NCBI GenBank assembly: GCA_030374765.1 | Contig: JARGXX010000022.1 | Span: forward strand, 1,584,665-1,648,664 | From: Agarophyton chilense | Taxonomy: Eukaryota > Rhodophyta > Florideophyceae > Gracilariales > Gracilariaceae | DNA: 64,000 bases | Reading direction: 5' to 3' | In this document: positions 12,514-24,758 of the stretch, in pieces | Position numbering within the stretch: the stretch's first letter is position 1 | Layout of the letters: the number at the start of each line of letters is the position of its first letter | The notes under the pieces: generated by a model | Database searches by the model: none | Seen by the model: only the letters and a program-made list of their open reading frames with translations | What the model was told of the DNA's origin: nothing | Translations under genes and position numbers: made by a program

Positions 12514-15500
12514 TTAGAAATGGGATGTGCCCATGAGCCCGACTATCGAGGAGTCGATCTCTCTGGGGAGTGGTAATCGCATGCGTCGATGATATCGCAC
12601 GAGTTGCGAACGGGGGACATGAGCTATAGGTTCCCACGTATCCGCTTCCGGAGGAAAACCGTACCAACGGACTCCATACAATAATTCTCTAGTATCTTCA
12701 TGCTCGCCATGTTCATATTTGCGATCCATAACATATTCTTGGGCGTTTCCCAATGCTTTCGCTGTTGGCGCAAGACTCCTGTTAACAGGTTTGAAATGCC
12801 TTAGGGCTGACCCAAGCGTCTCTGGGTTAGCAGTCTCAGCGTCGCTAAGCGTTCGCTCGTCGACTAATTGTCGTTCTGCCCGCAGGGGCAGTGTAATCAT
12901 TCCTTGAGAACCTTTCTCAGATAAAGAGCTATCCTGTTTTCCAGGTTCCATAGAAGCGTACTTCTCGCTACTTCTCAATTCCATTCGTGGATGACCTTCC
13001 TTCGGTTTATCCGATTCTGACCGCTGTTCGGTGGACGATGGTGCTTGCACCACGACAGGAGGCGATACCTCTTCTTCTTTCTGCCCACGAGGGATGGGAG
13101 CCGATATCGGCGGAACAGCGAGTGGCGCTTCACCTGACGGTTCAGCCTGAAGCGGTAACGGCGCGTTTTCGCGTGCACTCGTTTCCAAGTCCTTGGGGCC
13201 AAAGTCCAAAACATCTTTCCTGATTTCAGGTTCCATTTCTGTACTTACGGGTGTGCACGTTCCACGGGGCATATCCCGATACTTCGGAAGCTGTCTGTGA
13301 TTGGCGTACGCAACCGCCGTCGATGGGATATCAGGAGCTTTCTCCTCTGCTCGAGCCATTGGTGGCGGTTCAATTTCCCCAGAGTCACTTGGGCTTTTGC
13401 CTTGACATTCCGTCGCAATTCTCTCCTTAGTTCTACCAGATACCTGGACTTCCACTTGCGGGTCAGGCGCGACTTCAACGCGATCGCGCGATACACGTTC
13501 AACGTCCTCACCTGTCTTGATGACCACTGTGTCTTCATTAAGTTCCACCACTTTGAAGGGTCCAGCCGCTATCGGCAACAACTTATGACGAGATTCTTCC
13601 TGTTTGTCAGGTCTTTCGACTCGCACGAAGACGTGACCTCCTACTCGGATTGCCGGATTTCCTCTTCGCCTTCTGGCGTCATAGTTTCGCTTATAGCGAG
13701 CTTATGTCTTCGATATCTCTTTAGCGGCTTCTTCCGCTCTGGCCTTCAGGTCATTACTCCATTTCAGATGGTACTTAGCCGGGGGCGGCGCGTCCAATTC
13801 GGTCTCGTCGTCGAGCGCAACCGGTAAAGCCGGAGGGTTACGTGAGAGCACGAGTTCGAACGGTGCCGTCTTTGTAGAGGTATGAACTTGCGTGTTGCAC
13901 GCGTAGCACAGAGTATCTGTAAACATGTCCCATTCTTTCGGGTGGTCCGCGATGTAGTGTCGTAATGCTGTTATCATCGAGCCGTTGAAACGCTCCACCT
14001 GACCGTTGCATTGCGGATGATAGGTCATGGTAAACACGTTTCGAATGCCCAAAATGCGGCAAACATTCTGAAAGATCTTCGCAACGAATTGCTTCCCATT
14101 ATCTGATAACAGAACTTCTGGTGGTCCGTATATAAATAACCAGTGTTTGATAAACGCCTGTGCGATTACGGCTGCAGTTATCCGCTTCAGCGGCACAGTC
14201 CGCACTAGCTTCGAGAAGCGGTCGGTGATTACCAATAGGTAGCGATAACCTCGCCTTGAGCGAATCATTTCCCCTAGGGTGTCGATACTGACGTATTGTA
14301 AAGGCGCTTTCGCCTGGAATAACGTCATCGGTTTCCGCTTCCTGTAAAGCTTCACGCGATTCTTCGCACATGTTGTACACAACCTCACTGTAGCATTGCA
14401 GTCCATTGCCAAAGTAGGCCAGTAAAAATCTCTTCTTAGAGTCATGAACAACTTCGTTCCTCCTGGATGACCAGACAGCCTGCCGTAGTGTGCCAGATGG
14501 AGTACTCGACTCTTCAAGACGTGTGGAATCACGATATGATCATGCTTTTCGACATGTCTTAACAGTATTCCTCGTGAATCGAGTGAAAAGGGGAGCTCCT
14601 CCCCCCCGTTAAGACGAGAGCGTATCGACGCACAAAACGTATCGGCGTGTTGCTCATGGAGGAGCTCACTGCACGAGATTCGCTCGAGTTGAACTGAAGG
14701 GTCAGTGTCTGCTAATGCAAGGAACGGGTCTGCATCTGAATATTCATCAAGGGTCTCTTGTTCCTCTTCTTCAAAAGATGGTGAATGGGTCTCCATGGAG
14801 AAGCAAGGTATCTCTTCATCGATTTCGCCTTGGGTTTCGCCCAGTGTTTTTAGTCGCGATAGCGCGTCAGCTTGGACATTGGCCAATTCCTTCTTAAACT
14901 TCACTTCGAAATCGAATTCAGAAAGGCGTAAGCGCCATCGTGTGAAACGACCAGACGGGTCTGTAATGGACAGCAACCATCGTAGAGACGAATGATCCGT
15001 GTTGACGTTAAAACGTTCTCCTTGGAGATACGGTCGCAATGTGGTTAGAGCCCAAACGACTGCAAGGCATTTCTTTTCTGAAACTGAATATTTCTTCTCA
15101 GCTGCGTTCAGCAATCTTGACCAGTGACCAATGGGTTTGAGTTCACCATCAAAGTGTGTTTGAAAAAGGGCACACCCTACTTGGTACTCGCTAGAGTCGG
15201 TACCCACTGAGTATGGCAGGTTGGGGATGGGCAGCGCCAAGACTGGGGCTGTAATAATCTTTGTCTTCAGCTTGTCGAACGCTTCCGCTTCAGCTTGTCT
15301 GAATTGTTCCAGCTCTACTGGTTGTCCTTTATGCAGCTTTGCGTTGAGCGGTGCCGCTATATGCGAGTATCGCGGCACGAATCGTCGGTAGACGTTGCAC
15401 AAGCCGAGGAAAGAACGCAATTGCTTATGTGTCGACGGAAGTTGTACTTCGCGGAGAGCAGCTGTTTGTGCCTCTTGAATGGCAAACTGTCCCGGCTTGA

Positions 15501-17336
15501 TCACATGTCCTAAGTACCGGACGGTGCCAGCGAACCATTCGCATTTCTTGAACTTCAAGGTGATACCTGCGCTCTGTAGTGCTTTGAGGATCTCCTTGAG
15601 ATGCCGTAAATGGCTTTCCACATCCTGGGAAAATATGATCACATCGTTCAAATAGACTAAACAAGTCTTCCACTTGTATCTTGAGAGAAAGATGTCCAGA
15701 GTACACTGGAAAGTAGCCGGTGCATTCGTTAAGCCAAAGGGCATCCTTTTGAAATGGTAGAGACCGGCGTGACTCGCAAATGCGGTTTTGTCTTGGTCTT
15801 CTTCCGCTACAGGCACCTGACAATAGCCAGAGTTGGCTTCCAACGTGGTGAACACGTTCGCTTCTCCTAAGCTGTCAATACATTCGTCCATTCGAGGGAA
15901 CGGGTATGTATCTCGAAATGTAACTGCGTTCAGTTTTCGATAATCGATACAGAATCGTAAAGAGCCATCAGGTTTTGGAACCAGCACCACTGGTGAGGCC
16001 CAAGCAGATTGAGCTTCTTCGATTACTCCTTCTTCCAGCATTTTGCTGACATTCTCCTCCTCGATTTGGCGAGTCCGCGGTCCCGCTCTGTAGGGTGGTT
16101 GGGAGATGGGTCGTGACCCTGGGACCAAATCATTGTGGTGTTCTGTAGCGGAGATCTCTCCTAGTTTTCCACTCCACATGGATGTATACTTCTTCAGCAT
16201 AGACCTGATCTTCGTTCTGTAGTATTTCGACACATGTACTGAGTCGAACTCATCGACAAGGCTCTCTGGATCCTTTGCCGTTTGCAATTGATCTCCAGAC
16301 GGAGTTTGCAGTTCTTCGTCTGTGTCACCGACATGGGTTAATCCCAATACTTCTGCAGTAGAAATATGAGTATAGACCACCACTGTGGGATGAGGCAAAG
16401 CTGTTGCAACAATCTGATTCTTCGGTATCTGATAATCGTTATCGGTGAACTTACTCACTAGTATCCAAAAGGGGCTACCAGGATCAACCTGAAAAATGCC
16501 GTTAGCGACTAGCAATCCACGGGATTCGTACATCCGAGTATTCGGTTGAATTACCACGAGTCCGTGTCGTTCTGTTCTTACTTGAACCCAAGTTTGGGTT
16601 TGCGCCTTCAACATAGCACTCTTAGTTACTCGAATCCTCGGCGAGACACGTCCTCGGGATTTCCCGTATTCCATAGATGGTGGAAGTGGAGGTGCTTCGG
16701 GGCAACGACGCATTGGCTTGCGAACAATTGGTACCATTGATCCATCATCTAGTTCCACTAGTTTTCTTCGCGGGCGAATGGCTTCGACAAACTTGTCGCA
16801 ATAATCACATCCCAGTACCACTGGTGCAGCTAACTACTTACAGACGATGAAGTCGATTAGGACTACAAAGCGTCCCAAACGCACCACGAGTCGAACTGTT
16901 CCCAGTGTCTTCACAGCATTTTTGTTGGCATCCCGGATGTCCGGTAAAGGACCGTATCGAATACGTTCTAAGTCAGCAGGAGCGAGCTCCGATTCCCGTA
17001 TAAAGTTCGGACCAGCACCTGTGTCCAGGATAGTCAATCGACGGGATCACAGATTCCTGTCAGAGCCGATGTCGGCATAGACCTTATAGTTTCTTTTAGA
17101 CATTACCATGAGGTAACTTTCCCGTTTTGACGGACAAGTATAACGTCTCCAAGAACGATGTAACCCACAGTCAAACTGTACTCGCTTTCCGTTCGGCGGA
17201 TTGATTCCGTACGGCGGAAATTTGGGAGGCCTCAAGAGAATCTTGGGCTTCCAAGCGCGGGGGCAGGGAGGCGAGTTCTCCCTGGTCAGAACTACGGGAT
17301 CGACTAGTGCCGACCCCCTAGGGGCTCCCTCACTTA
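12514..17336 (-). pseudogene. pol: E1 pol: protease, RT, RNase H, integrase, chromodomain
   Basis: This is one minus-strand frame, open from the end of gag except for three stops: TGA at 17047-17049, TAG at 16831-16833 (AAG in E2) and TAA at 13702-13704. In order it carries a retropepsin (ILDTGAGPNFI), RT, RNase H, integrase with an HHCC zinc region (H, H, CTTC), D and D motifs and NGQVERFN, then a GPF-type C-terminus and a chromodomain near 12550-12720 (VRWYGFPPEADTWEP). RT is damaged at catalytic sites. Motif A reads TLEAN (15832-15843) instead of TLDAN, YLDD reads YLND (15643-15654), and the RNase H Glu motif reads SEKKC instead of SEKEC. The gene cannot be functional for reverse transcription as read. 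Expression would require a -1 shift at the gag end. Confidence 0.92.
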
Positions 17337-19544
17337 GTTTTCCGGTTGCACCGGCTTATTCGCATCAAAGGCGCCTTTTCCTACCGGGGTTTCGGGTTGT
17401 AACACTTCAGCATTCTGAGCAACCGGCTTGTCCGCCCGGCGCATTGATGTCTGAGAAAACCGACTTTTGGCTTTCCAATACATGCCCGCCAGTACGCGGC
17501 TCCTTTCATCTTCTGAGAGTGCTTCATAATTCGTCATGATACGACTCAGATCCTTTGCAGGAAGCGTGCATTCTGCACTCAAATGGTGTTTTCCAGAACA
17601 TGAATAACATATCAAACCGTCACGACGGTTGGTCAACATAGTTTGTGAACGGTATGCCGTGCGAGTATCCACCCATCCGGGTTTCCCGTTCTTAAAACCT
17701 CCTTGTGGAGGAAACGTGTAGCGACGATAAATAGGGCGACGGCCCTCCATAGTCATTGGGGCTTCCTCGTCCTGAGACTCCGAGTGTGGAAGATCCACTG
17801 TAGGTACAGAATAGTCCGTATATTCCATTAAATGGACCGCCTCCTCATGCGAGTCACTCCCTTTGGGTGCCAAGGACGAGTCCCGCGAGTCAACTGGAGA
17901 TTCCAGATATAGCATTTTGCTTCGCTGATTAACTCTGGCGGAGATCGTCTCTTTACCCATTGAGGTTCCAAAAGCCACTGAACGACGGGGGCTACCACGC
18001 ACTCTGGCCGCGTCTCCTTCAGCTTTCGCAAACTGAACTAACTCCAGAAAGGGGACTCTTCCATGCTTCTATCGATATCGAGCTACCAACGACTTGATGC
18101 TCGGGTCCAGCCCATCGATGTACAAGGTAATCTTCTCCTCCCTCGAGTGGACGTTTCCACAGCGGACTGAAGCTTTGTTAAGCCTTGAGCTGTACTCCGC
18201 TTCGCCCTCCTCAGGCTTTTGGGTCACATATCTTAGGTCCAGGATCGCCTGACGTATCGCGTTTGAAGTCGCGTAACTGCGCAGCAAATACTGCACCGCC
18301 TCTGGCCATGAGGTAACGCCGCCTTCATCGGCTGTCAATGATCCGCATATGGAACGATATTGCTCTAAAACAAAACCCTTCAGGAAGTTTGGTAAAGACA
18401 CAAATGCCTGTGGTTCACTCATCTTTAGAGTGTCTGTTTCGGCAACGAATCGAGTGAAAAACTCGATAACGAGAATGGGGGTTTTCCCATCAAATGTTAA
18501 ATCATTAAAGCCGATTTTCAATGTTTCGCGTCCTGAGCGCTTCTTGCTCTTCACCTTCAGACGGTAGTACCTGTAATTCAGGATTTTGCGAAAAAGCGGA
18601 TTCGTGCACGGGAGCACCTTCAATCCTCTGTAGGGTGAGCGTGTTTTTCTCAGTAACCACGAAGACGTGTTCTTCTTCCGAGACCGGGACCTTCGATGAC
18701 CATCATCACTGTCGTCGTCATCTGACGTATCTGAATCATCAGAATCATCAGTACTGGAACTGAAACCCTCCGTACTTGACGATTCATCACTCGAATCACG
18801 TGCGGACTTCCGCTTCTTACGTCGTGACTTCGACTTCTTCGAAAGAGCTCCCTTCAAAGAAGCTCCTTCCTCTTCCAGCACGACTGATTTAGCAGCAGTC
18901 TGCGCATGAACTGCCGCCTCCAGGCGTTCCAAACGAGGGTTAACTCTAGTGAGGACTTCCTCTACCTCTACGGTTAAGCCGGGTAGCGCATCGGGCGTAT
19001 TCCCGTACCTCTCCAGTAGATGGTTCAAATCTTCACGTAGTGTTTTCACTTATGCAGAGACCTGCTTCCCATCGACTGGACGAACGAGTGCTTGATGCGC
19101 ACTGCGTAATTGTTCGACATCAGCGATAAGAGCAGCGATCTGCGATTCCAACGCAACCATGCGCACACGCGAAGCGCTTGACTCAGACTTGAGACGAGGC
19201 ACTTCCCTGCGCAAATCATCCTCTTCTTGAGATCCGACGACCTCAGGGTCAACTACGGCTTCTGTGGTGGGCGTGACTGCCGCTGCCACAGGGGCCGGTA
19301 TATCCGAGAGATCTCGTTCATCATTCACCGAGCGTGAGCGCGATATCGCTTGATGATACAGCCGCTCTCCGGCTTCAACAGATGAGGCGAGCTTCGGTTT
19401 CGGGGGTGGTCTAGCAGGACCGGGGCGACCAGTACTCGACTGGCTTCGGGTCTTCGGCATCCTAGACAAAACCCGAGTCCAAGTGCGAACCAAATCGTGT
19501 CTTCGACTTCTCGACCACGTGTTCAACCACGATGAATTCCGCAA
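17334..19544 (-). pseudogene. gag: E1 gag with two in-frame stops
   Basis: A single minus-strand frame of about 736 codons has stops at 19050-19052 (TAA) and 18069-18071 (TAG). The middle part matches E3 gag (capsid-like segment with LLRSYATSNAI and LDPSIKSLVAR), preceded by a Ser/Asp/Glu-rich stretch. A CCHC zinc knuckle (CYSCSGKHHLSAEC) lies near 17560-17610. It ends with TAA at 17334 after the sequence CCG GAA AAC. The open -1 frame continues directly into pol, so a -1 frameshift is likely, although this heptamer (G GAA AAC) is not a standard slippery site. Confidence 0.85.
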
Positions 19545-19657
19545 TCTCCGGAGGTGGTTCGATAAACAATCACTGTAGTGATTCCACTTCTTCCAAGTAT
19601 CGATATCGATTCCACGTTCCAGGAACGAATTGTTCAGTGAAGCTGACCACAGTGGTT

Positions 19658-19675
19658 CTAAGTCGGGAGACCACT
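19658..19675 (-). promoter_or_regulatory. E1 primer binding site
   Basis: Read on the minus strand, the sequence immediately inside the 5' LTR is AGTGGTCTCCCGACTTAG. TGG two bases from the LTR end is the usual complement of a tRNA CCA end. Exactly the same 18 bases occur at the same place in E3 (38137-38154), although the LTRs differ, which supports the call. I did not assign the tRNA. Confidence 0.75.
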
Positions 19676-20391
19676 TGTAGTATCCGCTCTAACGGAGAGA
19701 GAAGACACCTGCGACAGCGTTCGGACTGCCGATGGGTCGCTTGCAGCGAAGGAAAAGGGGTGGTAGAGCTACAACACCAGCGAGCTGGAAGTGGGGTGTA
19801 AGGCCACTACTCGCCAGCGAGGGTGAACAGTGCAACTGTAAAACGTTGATGGAACGTAGGTACGAGACGGCTCGTGAAGTGGTTGGGGGCTGACTATCTA
19901 TTATAGCTCGTCCGGATCTCCGGTTAAGGAATCCTAAGCGAGGAACAGAATAGTCATGATGCCCATGTTGTCTCCTTTTCTTGGAGTCGGCGCTCACCTC
20001 TGGTACACTATATACTGTGTACCGGGGTGAGTGCCCAAATAAATATATAAATAATACCCAGTGGTCAACCACTTAGCCAAACCACTGTATGGGTATGGTC
20101 CCTAATGGACGTCTAGCTACAGAGGGTAGTAAAGCCCTCCACGTGGATCGCCACTACATGCGCCGTTGCCAATATGGCATTCCCCTAGGAAGGGTTGCAA
20201 CTATGCGTGCACCGTGGTAAGCCACTCGACCCATGACGCCACGTGTTCCACTAAGACATTCTGCCTCTAGGCATCCTATGCGGGATGCTGCTTCATATCA
20301 CAATGCTGATGATAACACTCACTTATGAGTTCCAACTGCGACTTCGCGAAAAACCAATCTATCGGATTCTTCGACATAGAAGAATACTACA
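19676..20391 (-). repeat. E1 5' LTR (right copy)
   Basis: 716 bp, same ends as the left copy and about 5% different from it. In element orientation transcription should start inside it and run leftwards. It abuts the second half of the decayed ParB-like gene copy at 20392. Confidence 0.92.
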
Positions 20392-21186
20392 ATTAAGTTG
20401 AAGGTTTCAACCACCAGCGCGTCAGAAAATCTTTGTTGATGCCTGGTGTTACGGAAAGAAAATTGTAGAGGCACATACATGGATCAGGCTTAAAATATAT
20501 GGAAAAGATGGGGAAGAATTGGTGAAAGTTCGCAGTGTTAAGATCTAACCGAGGTTTGATAACAATAGCTATCCTTACCGATTCGGCGGCGTCAGAGATC
20601 CGCCTGCCACACTGGGTGAGATTCTGGCGAAATAGTTTTATTTGTGGGACCTCAATATGATGGAAGCGGTTGAAACAACAGATGAAGTGGTTGGGGGTTG
20701 TTAGATGTTCCTGTTGCTACCGCCGGAAAGATGAGGTGAATTTTGCCATCCCTGCCGAGGAGAAATGCGAACGTCGAGGGGCGTTCAGCACAGGCGCGCC
20801 GATCAGGGAGTCGTAGCACGAGGTCACAGAGCCGCCAAAAGCGCGCAACGCAGCGCTCTAATGCATCACGTTCGGATTCAAATGATTCGGATGCTAGTGC
20901 TGCTGATGCTTCTGTTGCTCCTGCTTATCTCAGTACGGTTAGACGTACTGGGCGACCTCTTCTGAGCTCTAAACCAATTACCCGCCAGATCACATCTGTT
21001 TTAATTGCAGGGACGCCGCACCATCGTACCACACCGGACGGAACGAAAGAAGTTGGTTACTGGGCTGCCAGGGCAGTAGAGACGGATGAGGATTTAATTT
21101 TCACGGGTATGAGGTCGGGTCCATCGAACAGCCGTGCAGTGGAACAAGGGGTGGAGCCTTCGAAACAGGCTGTATCCGTTCACTAG
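20392..21186 (+). pseudogene. Decayed ParB-like gene copy, right half
   Basis: It continues the gene split by E1 and follows 58521-59295. Matching landmarks are GTTGATGCCTGGT near 20437 (58563), GTGAAAGTTCGCAGTGTTAAG near 20523 (58650), and an open stretch 20743-21186 that encodes the basic Ser/Arg-rich linker and the motif FTGMRSGPSN. Stops and shifts occur before 20740. Homology ends near 21186, before the ParB-like domain, which is therefore absent from this copy. Confidence 0.85.
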
Positions 21187-21189
21187 TTA

Positions 21190-21985
21190 TATCTTTTAGA
21201 AAAGACTTGTGGGTCAACCAGCCTTGATCTGAAATTTCACAACAAACTAGCTTCGTAACCCTACAAACATTGAAAAGCCACAGTTAGGCTTCATAACGCA
21301 AAGTCAAAAGAAAGTACAACCGGATGCGTTTGTACTAGATTGTGTGTCGGCTTTGAGTATTTACAGCAAAGAAGCAACGTTTTACTCACGTTTGGACGAT
21401 CAGCAGAGGCGCGTGCATTAGTCCATCTGTTGATAGAAAGAATGTTTTCGAAGAACTTCATCAATCTTGGTTTGTTCGGAAGCTCTTTCGAGAAGAATGG
21501 TATGGAAGATGGTCACGAAGAATGGTATGGACGACTATCACCCATCGGGGTGCGTTCGGAAGCTGTTATGGTTTGAATTGCGCGCCATTTTAGTGGGCAT
21601 GATTACATCGTTGACATACGGACGCAAATGCGTCAGAGATGTTGAGCCTCAAATTTCTACTGACGGAGGGCGAAACACGCCCGCAGGGGGTGTTTTGCCC
21701 TCCGCCTACGGGGATGTTTTAGTGGCTACCAGAAGTTGCGCCTCAAGATTTGATTGGTTGGTCTCTAAAGTCGGCCACGCCGTGTCGATTCGGCACTTGC
21801 CCGCAATTGGCGTCCGGACTTTTCTATGTAGAGGGAGTCGCTTCGCTCTGCCAATGCGGTTATCGTAGAGAGGGCGCGCCTCAGCAGCCGCCCGTCAATA
21901 GCTACAGACGCCTATTCAACGTCGTCGTCTCGCAGCGTCAGCGTCTCATGTCTCTGTCCGACTAGCTGTCCACGCTGCCGCTGCC
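21190..21985. other. No recognised gene
   Basis: Only short frames without motifs. An imperfect hairpin-like stretch near 21660-21710 (GGAGGGCGAAACACGC ... TTTTGCCCTCCG) is visible. The right boundary is the start of the peptidase-like gene. Confidence 0.4.
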
Positions 21986-21998
21986 GCTAGGATCGGGC

Positions 21999-22426
21999 GT
22001 GCCTGTCGAGCTCAACGTTTACAACCTTCAGCACCCGACGCTGTTTCGACTCTTAACGGCTATCTGTATGCCTTCGGTGTCGGTCTCTGTCACAGTGGCG
22101 TCTGCGTATACGGCGTCGAGTATGCATACGGAGGTCATCCTCACCCTCACATCGGCATCTTCACTACGCGCCCCAAGAAGGCACTCGACGCCCGTTTCCG
22201 ACACACTTTGCTCATCGGCTTCACTCGACTCTCCGCTGAGCAGGTGAAGGAGCTCGTTGACGCTTTGTCCACTGTATGGATGGGCAACACGTACAACCTA
22301 CTCACCAGAAACTGTAACCATTTTGCGAGCGACTTTTGTGAGATGCTCACTTGTTTCCAAACGGATTTGATACTCCTACCGCTGCTCCCGTCACTGCAGA
22401 ACGAGACCGGGAGGAGCAAAAAATAA
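21999..22426 (+). pseudogene. DeSI/PPPDE-type desumoylating isopeptidase-like gene, frame broken
   Basis: It begins VELNVYNL, the N-terminal signature of PPPDE (DeSI) cysteine peptidases, which remove SUMO or ubiquitin. It then changes frame at about 22030-22055 and continues as NGYLYAFGVGLCHSGVCVYG, with the catalytic His in the HSGV-x-VYG context, then EYAYGGHPHPHIGIF, and ends with NLLTRNCNHFASDFC, which contains the catalytic Cys. The length fits the ~150-residue domain. The frame change could be a short intron or an indel; I see no clear splice pair. It appears to be a host-type gene rather than part of the flanking elements. Confidence 0.75.
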
Positions 22427-22439
22427 GCGAAGTCAGGGG

Positions 22440-23240
22440 AGGCACACTTGCAGACGACGATGAATACGAAAATGACAAGCGCACAGACCCGAATCACGAC
22501 GAGTAACGCCGAACCGCCGTGCTTGAGCGCTACTCACTAACCCATGCCATCGACAGTCGAACACACCCATCACTGTCATCAAGCACTGTCAATCCGGCTT
22601 ACCCCATCCTCATTGTTCACTTTCTCAGCGATCTTCAAAACAAGCGCACAGCTTACTGTCAGTAATCTCACCTACCTTATCTTGAATCTGACGCATCGCG
22701 TCTCGTCTCACCACCAGTCTACGGCAAATATCTTCGCTACTACTCAGTTCACGGTTTTGTTCAAAATCTCGCCCCGCTGTTTGACGCAACTCTGATTCCA
22801 AGTTTTGCATCATTGCGTCGCTTTACCCGCGCGTGCTGGGCGAAGTATTTCACGGTAAAGCTGAAGAACTTTGTTTGGCAGATTGGAAGATGATGCCATT
22901 ATACAGCTGTCCGGCAATCAACGTCTGGCTTCCAATAGCATGTCAAGATACGTGCAGATCTTTTTCGTGGGTGCACCGGCGGCGTTTGACAATTGGGCCG
23001 TTACTCGACTTGTCCAAGGGACGAACGACAAAAATTCGACCAAAGACGTCGTTTAGCAGCAGCAGACTCTGTCACAGAGGTCGTGCTCTGCTTCTTACTT
23101 CACTTTTTTTAAGAGCACAGTTGCACTTCATCTTCAGCAAAGATTTCGGCCGACAATATGAAGTTCGGGGCAAAGAAACCCATATGGTTACCCAGGCCTC
23201 CTCCAAGCCATCTGCCTTGTATAATGCCATCTTTCGAAGC
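22440..23240. other. Unassigned stretch, possibly exons of an unknown gene
   Basis: Plus-strand frames of moderate length (22833-23243, 22871-23056) overlap but contain no recognised motif. A pyrimidine-rich leader at 22540-22800 could be a promoter or 5' UTR. I cannot assemble a product. Confidence 0.3.
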
Positions 23241-23242
23241 TA

Positions 23243-23548
23243 ATGTTTAAGAACGAAGGTGAATACGACAATCTTGTGAGCAAAAATTTCAGCCAGATAC
23301 CCAAGTTTCTCGTTCCCCTATCTTCAAGTTCACTTCCCCAAGCTGGTAATTTTATGCTTGACAGAGAGCTGTATCAGGCATTTTTGGGACTTTCTCTTGG
23401 AGTGACGGCGCTGTGCTTCTATATCCGATGGAGCCAGGCCCAGAGGTATATTCATAGCATGCTAGAGAAAGGGAGGACTTTGTTAGTTAAGTGCTACGGC
23501 ATTCAAATTCCTCGCATCTTTGCTCAGAGTAATAGCAGTTCTCTTTAA
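23243..23548 (+). CDS. Hypothetical small protein with one hydrophobic segment
   Basis: 101 codons beginning at ATG 23243. Residues about 45-65 (LYQAFLGLSLGVTALCFYI) form a likely membrane span, followed by a basic, amphipathic tail. I do not recognise the protein. It may be the last exon of a gene that begins upstream, since the region 22830-23240 reads open in other plus-strand frames. Confidence 0.35.
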   Translation: MFKNEGEYDNLVSKNFSQIPKFLVPLSSSSLPQAGNFMLDRELYQAFLGLSLGVTALCFYIRWSQAQRYIHSMLEKGRTLLVKCYGIQIPRIFAQSNSSSL

Positions 23549-23559
23549 CGAGCAGTTGT

Positions 23560-24758
23560 GAATGCCACCAGTAAGTATCTCAATCTCTGTCTTTTCTTCT
23601 CACGTCATCCCATGATCTTCCACTGTGAGTGGGAACTACAAAATCACCAAACTAAGGCCTGACGAACTCTTGATCAGATGCTGTTTGCATGGCTTCTCAA
23701 TTGACAAAGCTCGGAGATCATGCTCCGACGAAACTTTCTTGAAATCTTAACGATCGAACGGATCGGCTAATTCGCCTCACTGCGCCTGCGCTTGGATTTG
23801 CATTCGCAACTGGCGAAGTGGAAGCTTCAGCTCTTCTCTGGTAGGGCTCAGCCACATGGAGCAAGTATTCTTCCCCAGCCATATCTGTGGATGGTACAAG
23901 TCTCTTGTACCTCACATCCGAGTCGGGATTGAGAGCAGACGGATTGCCCACGCGTCCAAGTGCATTCCGGGGAACAAGGATAAGTTCTGGATTCACGGAA
24001 TCCCTTTCCTTTGCGATGTACTTCTATCGTTTCTGCGATGTCAAGGGACGGAATTTGTGAGCTTCCAGGTGGGGACCGCGGGAAACTATAGCCTGCGATG
24101 ATATGTGTATGGATCGCTTGGTTTCACGTTGCCTACATCACCGAGTAGAGGAAACATCGTGGTTACTAGGAGCGATGGCAGCGCAGCGGACCTTTCTTCG
24201 TTATTCGTCGACGACGATGACGCTTTCGTGGCTGGTGACCACTCAGAATGCCGTCAGGCGGGAACAGATATGGAGTAGTTCATCTTGTCCATTGGAGGCA
24301 GTTCATCGAATACGGACTCTTGAGGCGCCTGCTAAGTGGCAAGTGCAATGTACATGTGAGGGAGCTCTTAGAAATGGGCAGTTGTAATGAGCTTTTCTGG
24401 TTCATTGATTATCTGTCCTTTCGTATTAAAGGTACTTTTGCTACACAGTTCACTGATTCCGGAAACTTAGCAAAGAGAGGTAGAAACTTCATATTGGACT
24501 CTACAGGAGTATCGTTTCCTTACTCGAACACCACATAATGATCATTCAATTCGTTCCCGCGTCCTTCATCGGAGAAGTAGAATTCTGGCCTTCGGTATAC
24601 TGTTTATGCCTTTCATGTTCCTTCTCAATAGCTGCAAGCTCTGATTGTCCTCTGGAAGTTTTCCAGCTTTCGCTAGTTCATGCATATTCTTCTGTGAGGC
24701 AGATCGGTCACACATTGACCGGTTGTCTTTATCCTAGCAGTCTCTGCGTATTTTACCC
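23560..24758. other. No recognised gene; weak plus-strand frames
   Basis: Several overlapping frames (for example 24248-24538 plus, 23718-23996 minus) show no family motif. The plus frame at 24248-24538 has a fairly natural composition and could be an exon, but nothing supports a product. Confidence 0.3.

Larger units (their letters stand above)
9639..20391 (-). mobile_element. Ty3/gypsy chromovirus E1, full length with both LTRs
   Basis: Two 716-bp LTRs (9639-10354 and 19676-20391) begin TGTAGTAT and end ACTACA and bound about 9.3 kb. Gag, protease, RT, RNase H, integrase and a chromodomain are read on the minus strand, so the 5' LTR is the right one. An additional gene lies on the plus strand between the chromodomain and the left LTR. 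The flanks CATAA (9634-9638) and ATTAA (20392-20396) are not identical, so a 5-bp target duplication is only approximate. The element splits the decayed ParB-like gene copy. The LTRs differ at roughly 5% of sites, and several nonsense codons break gag and pol. Confidence 0.92.
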
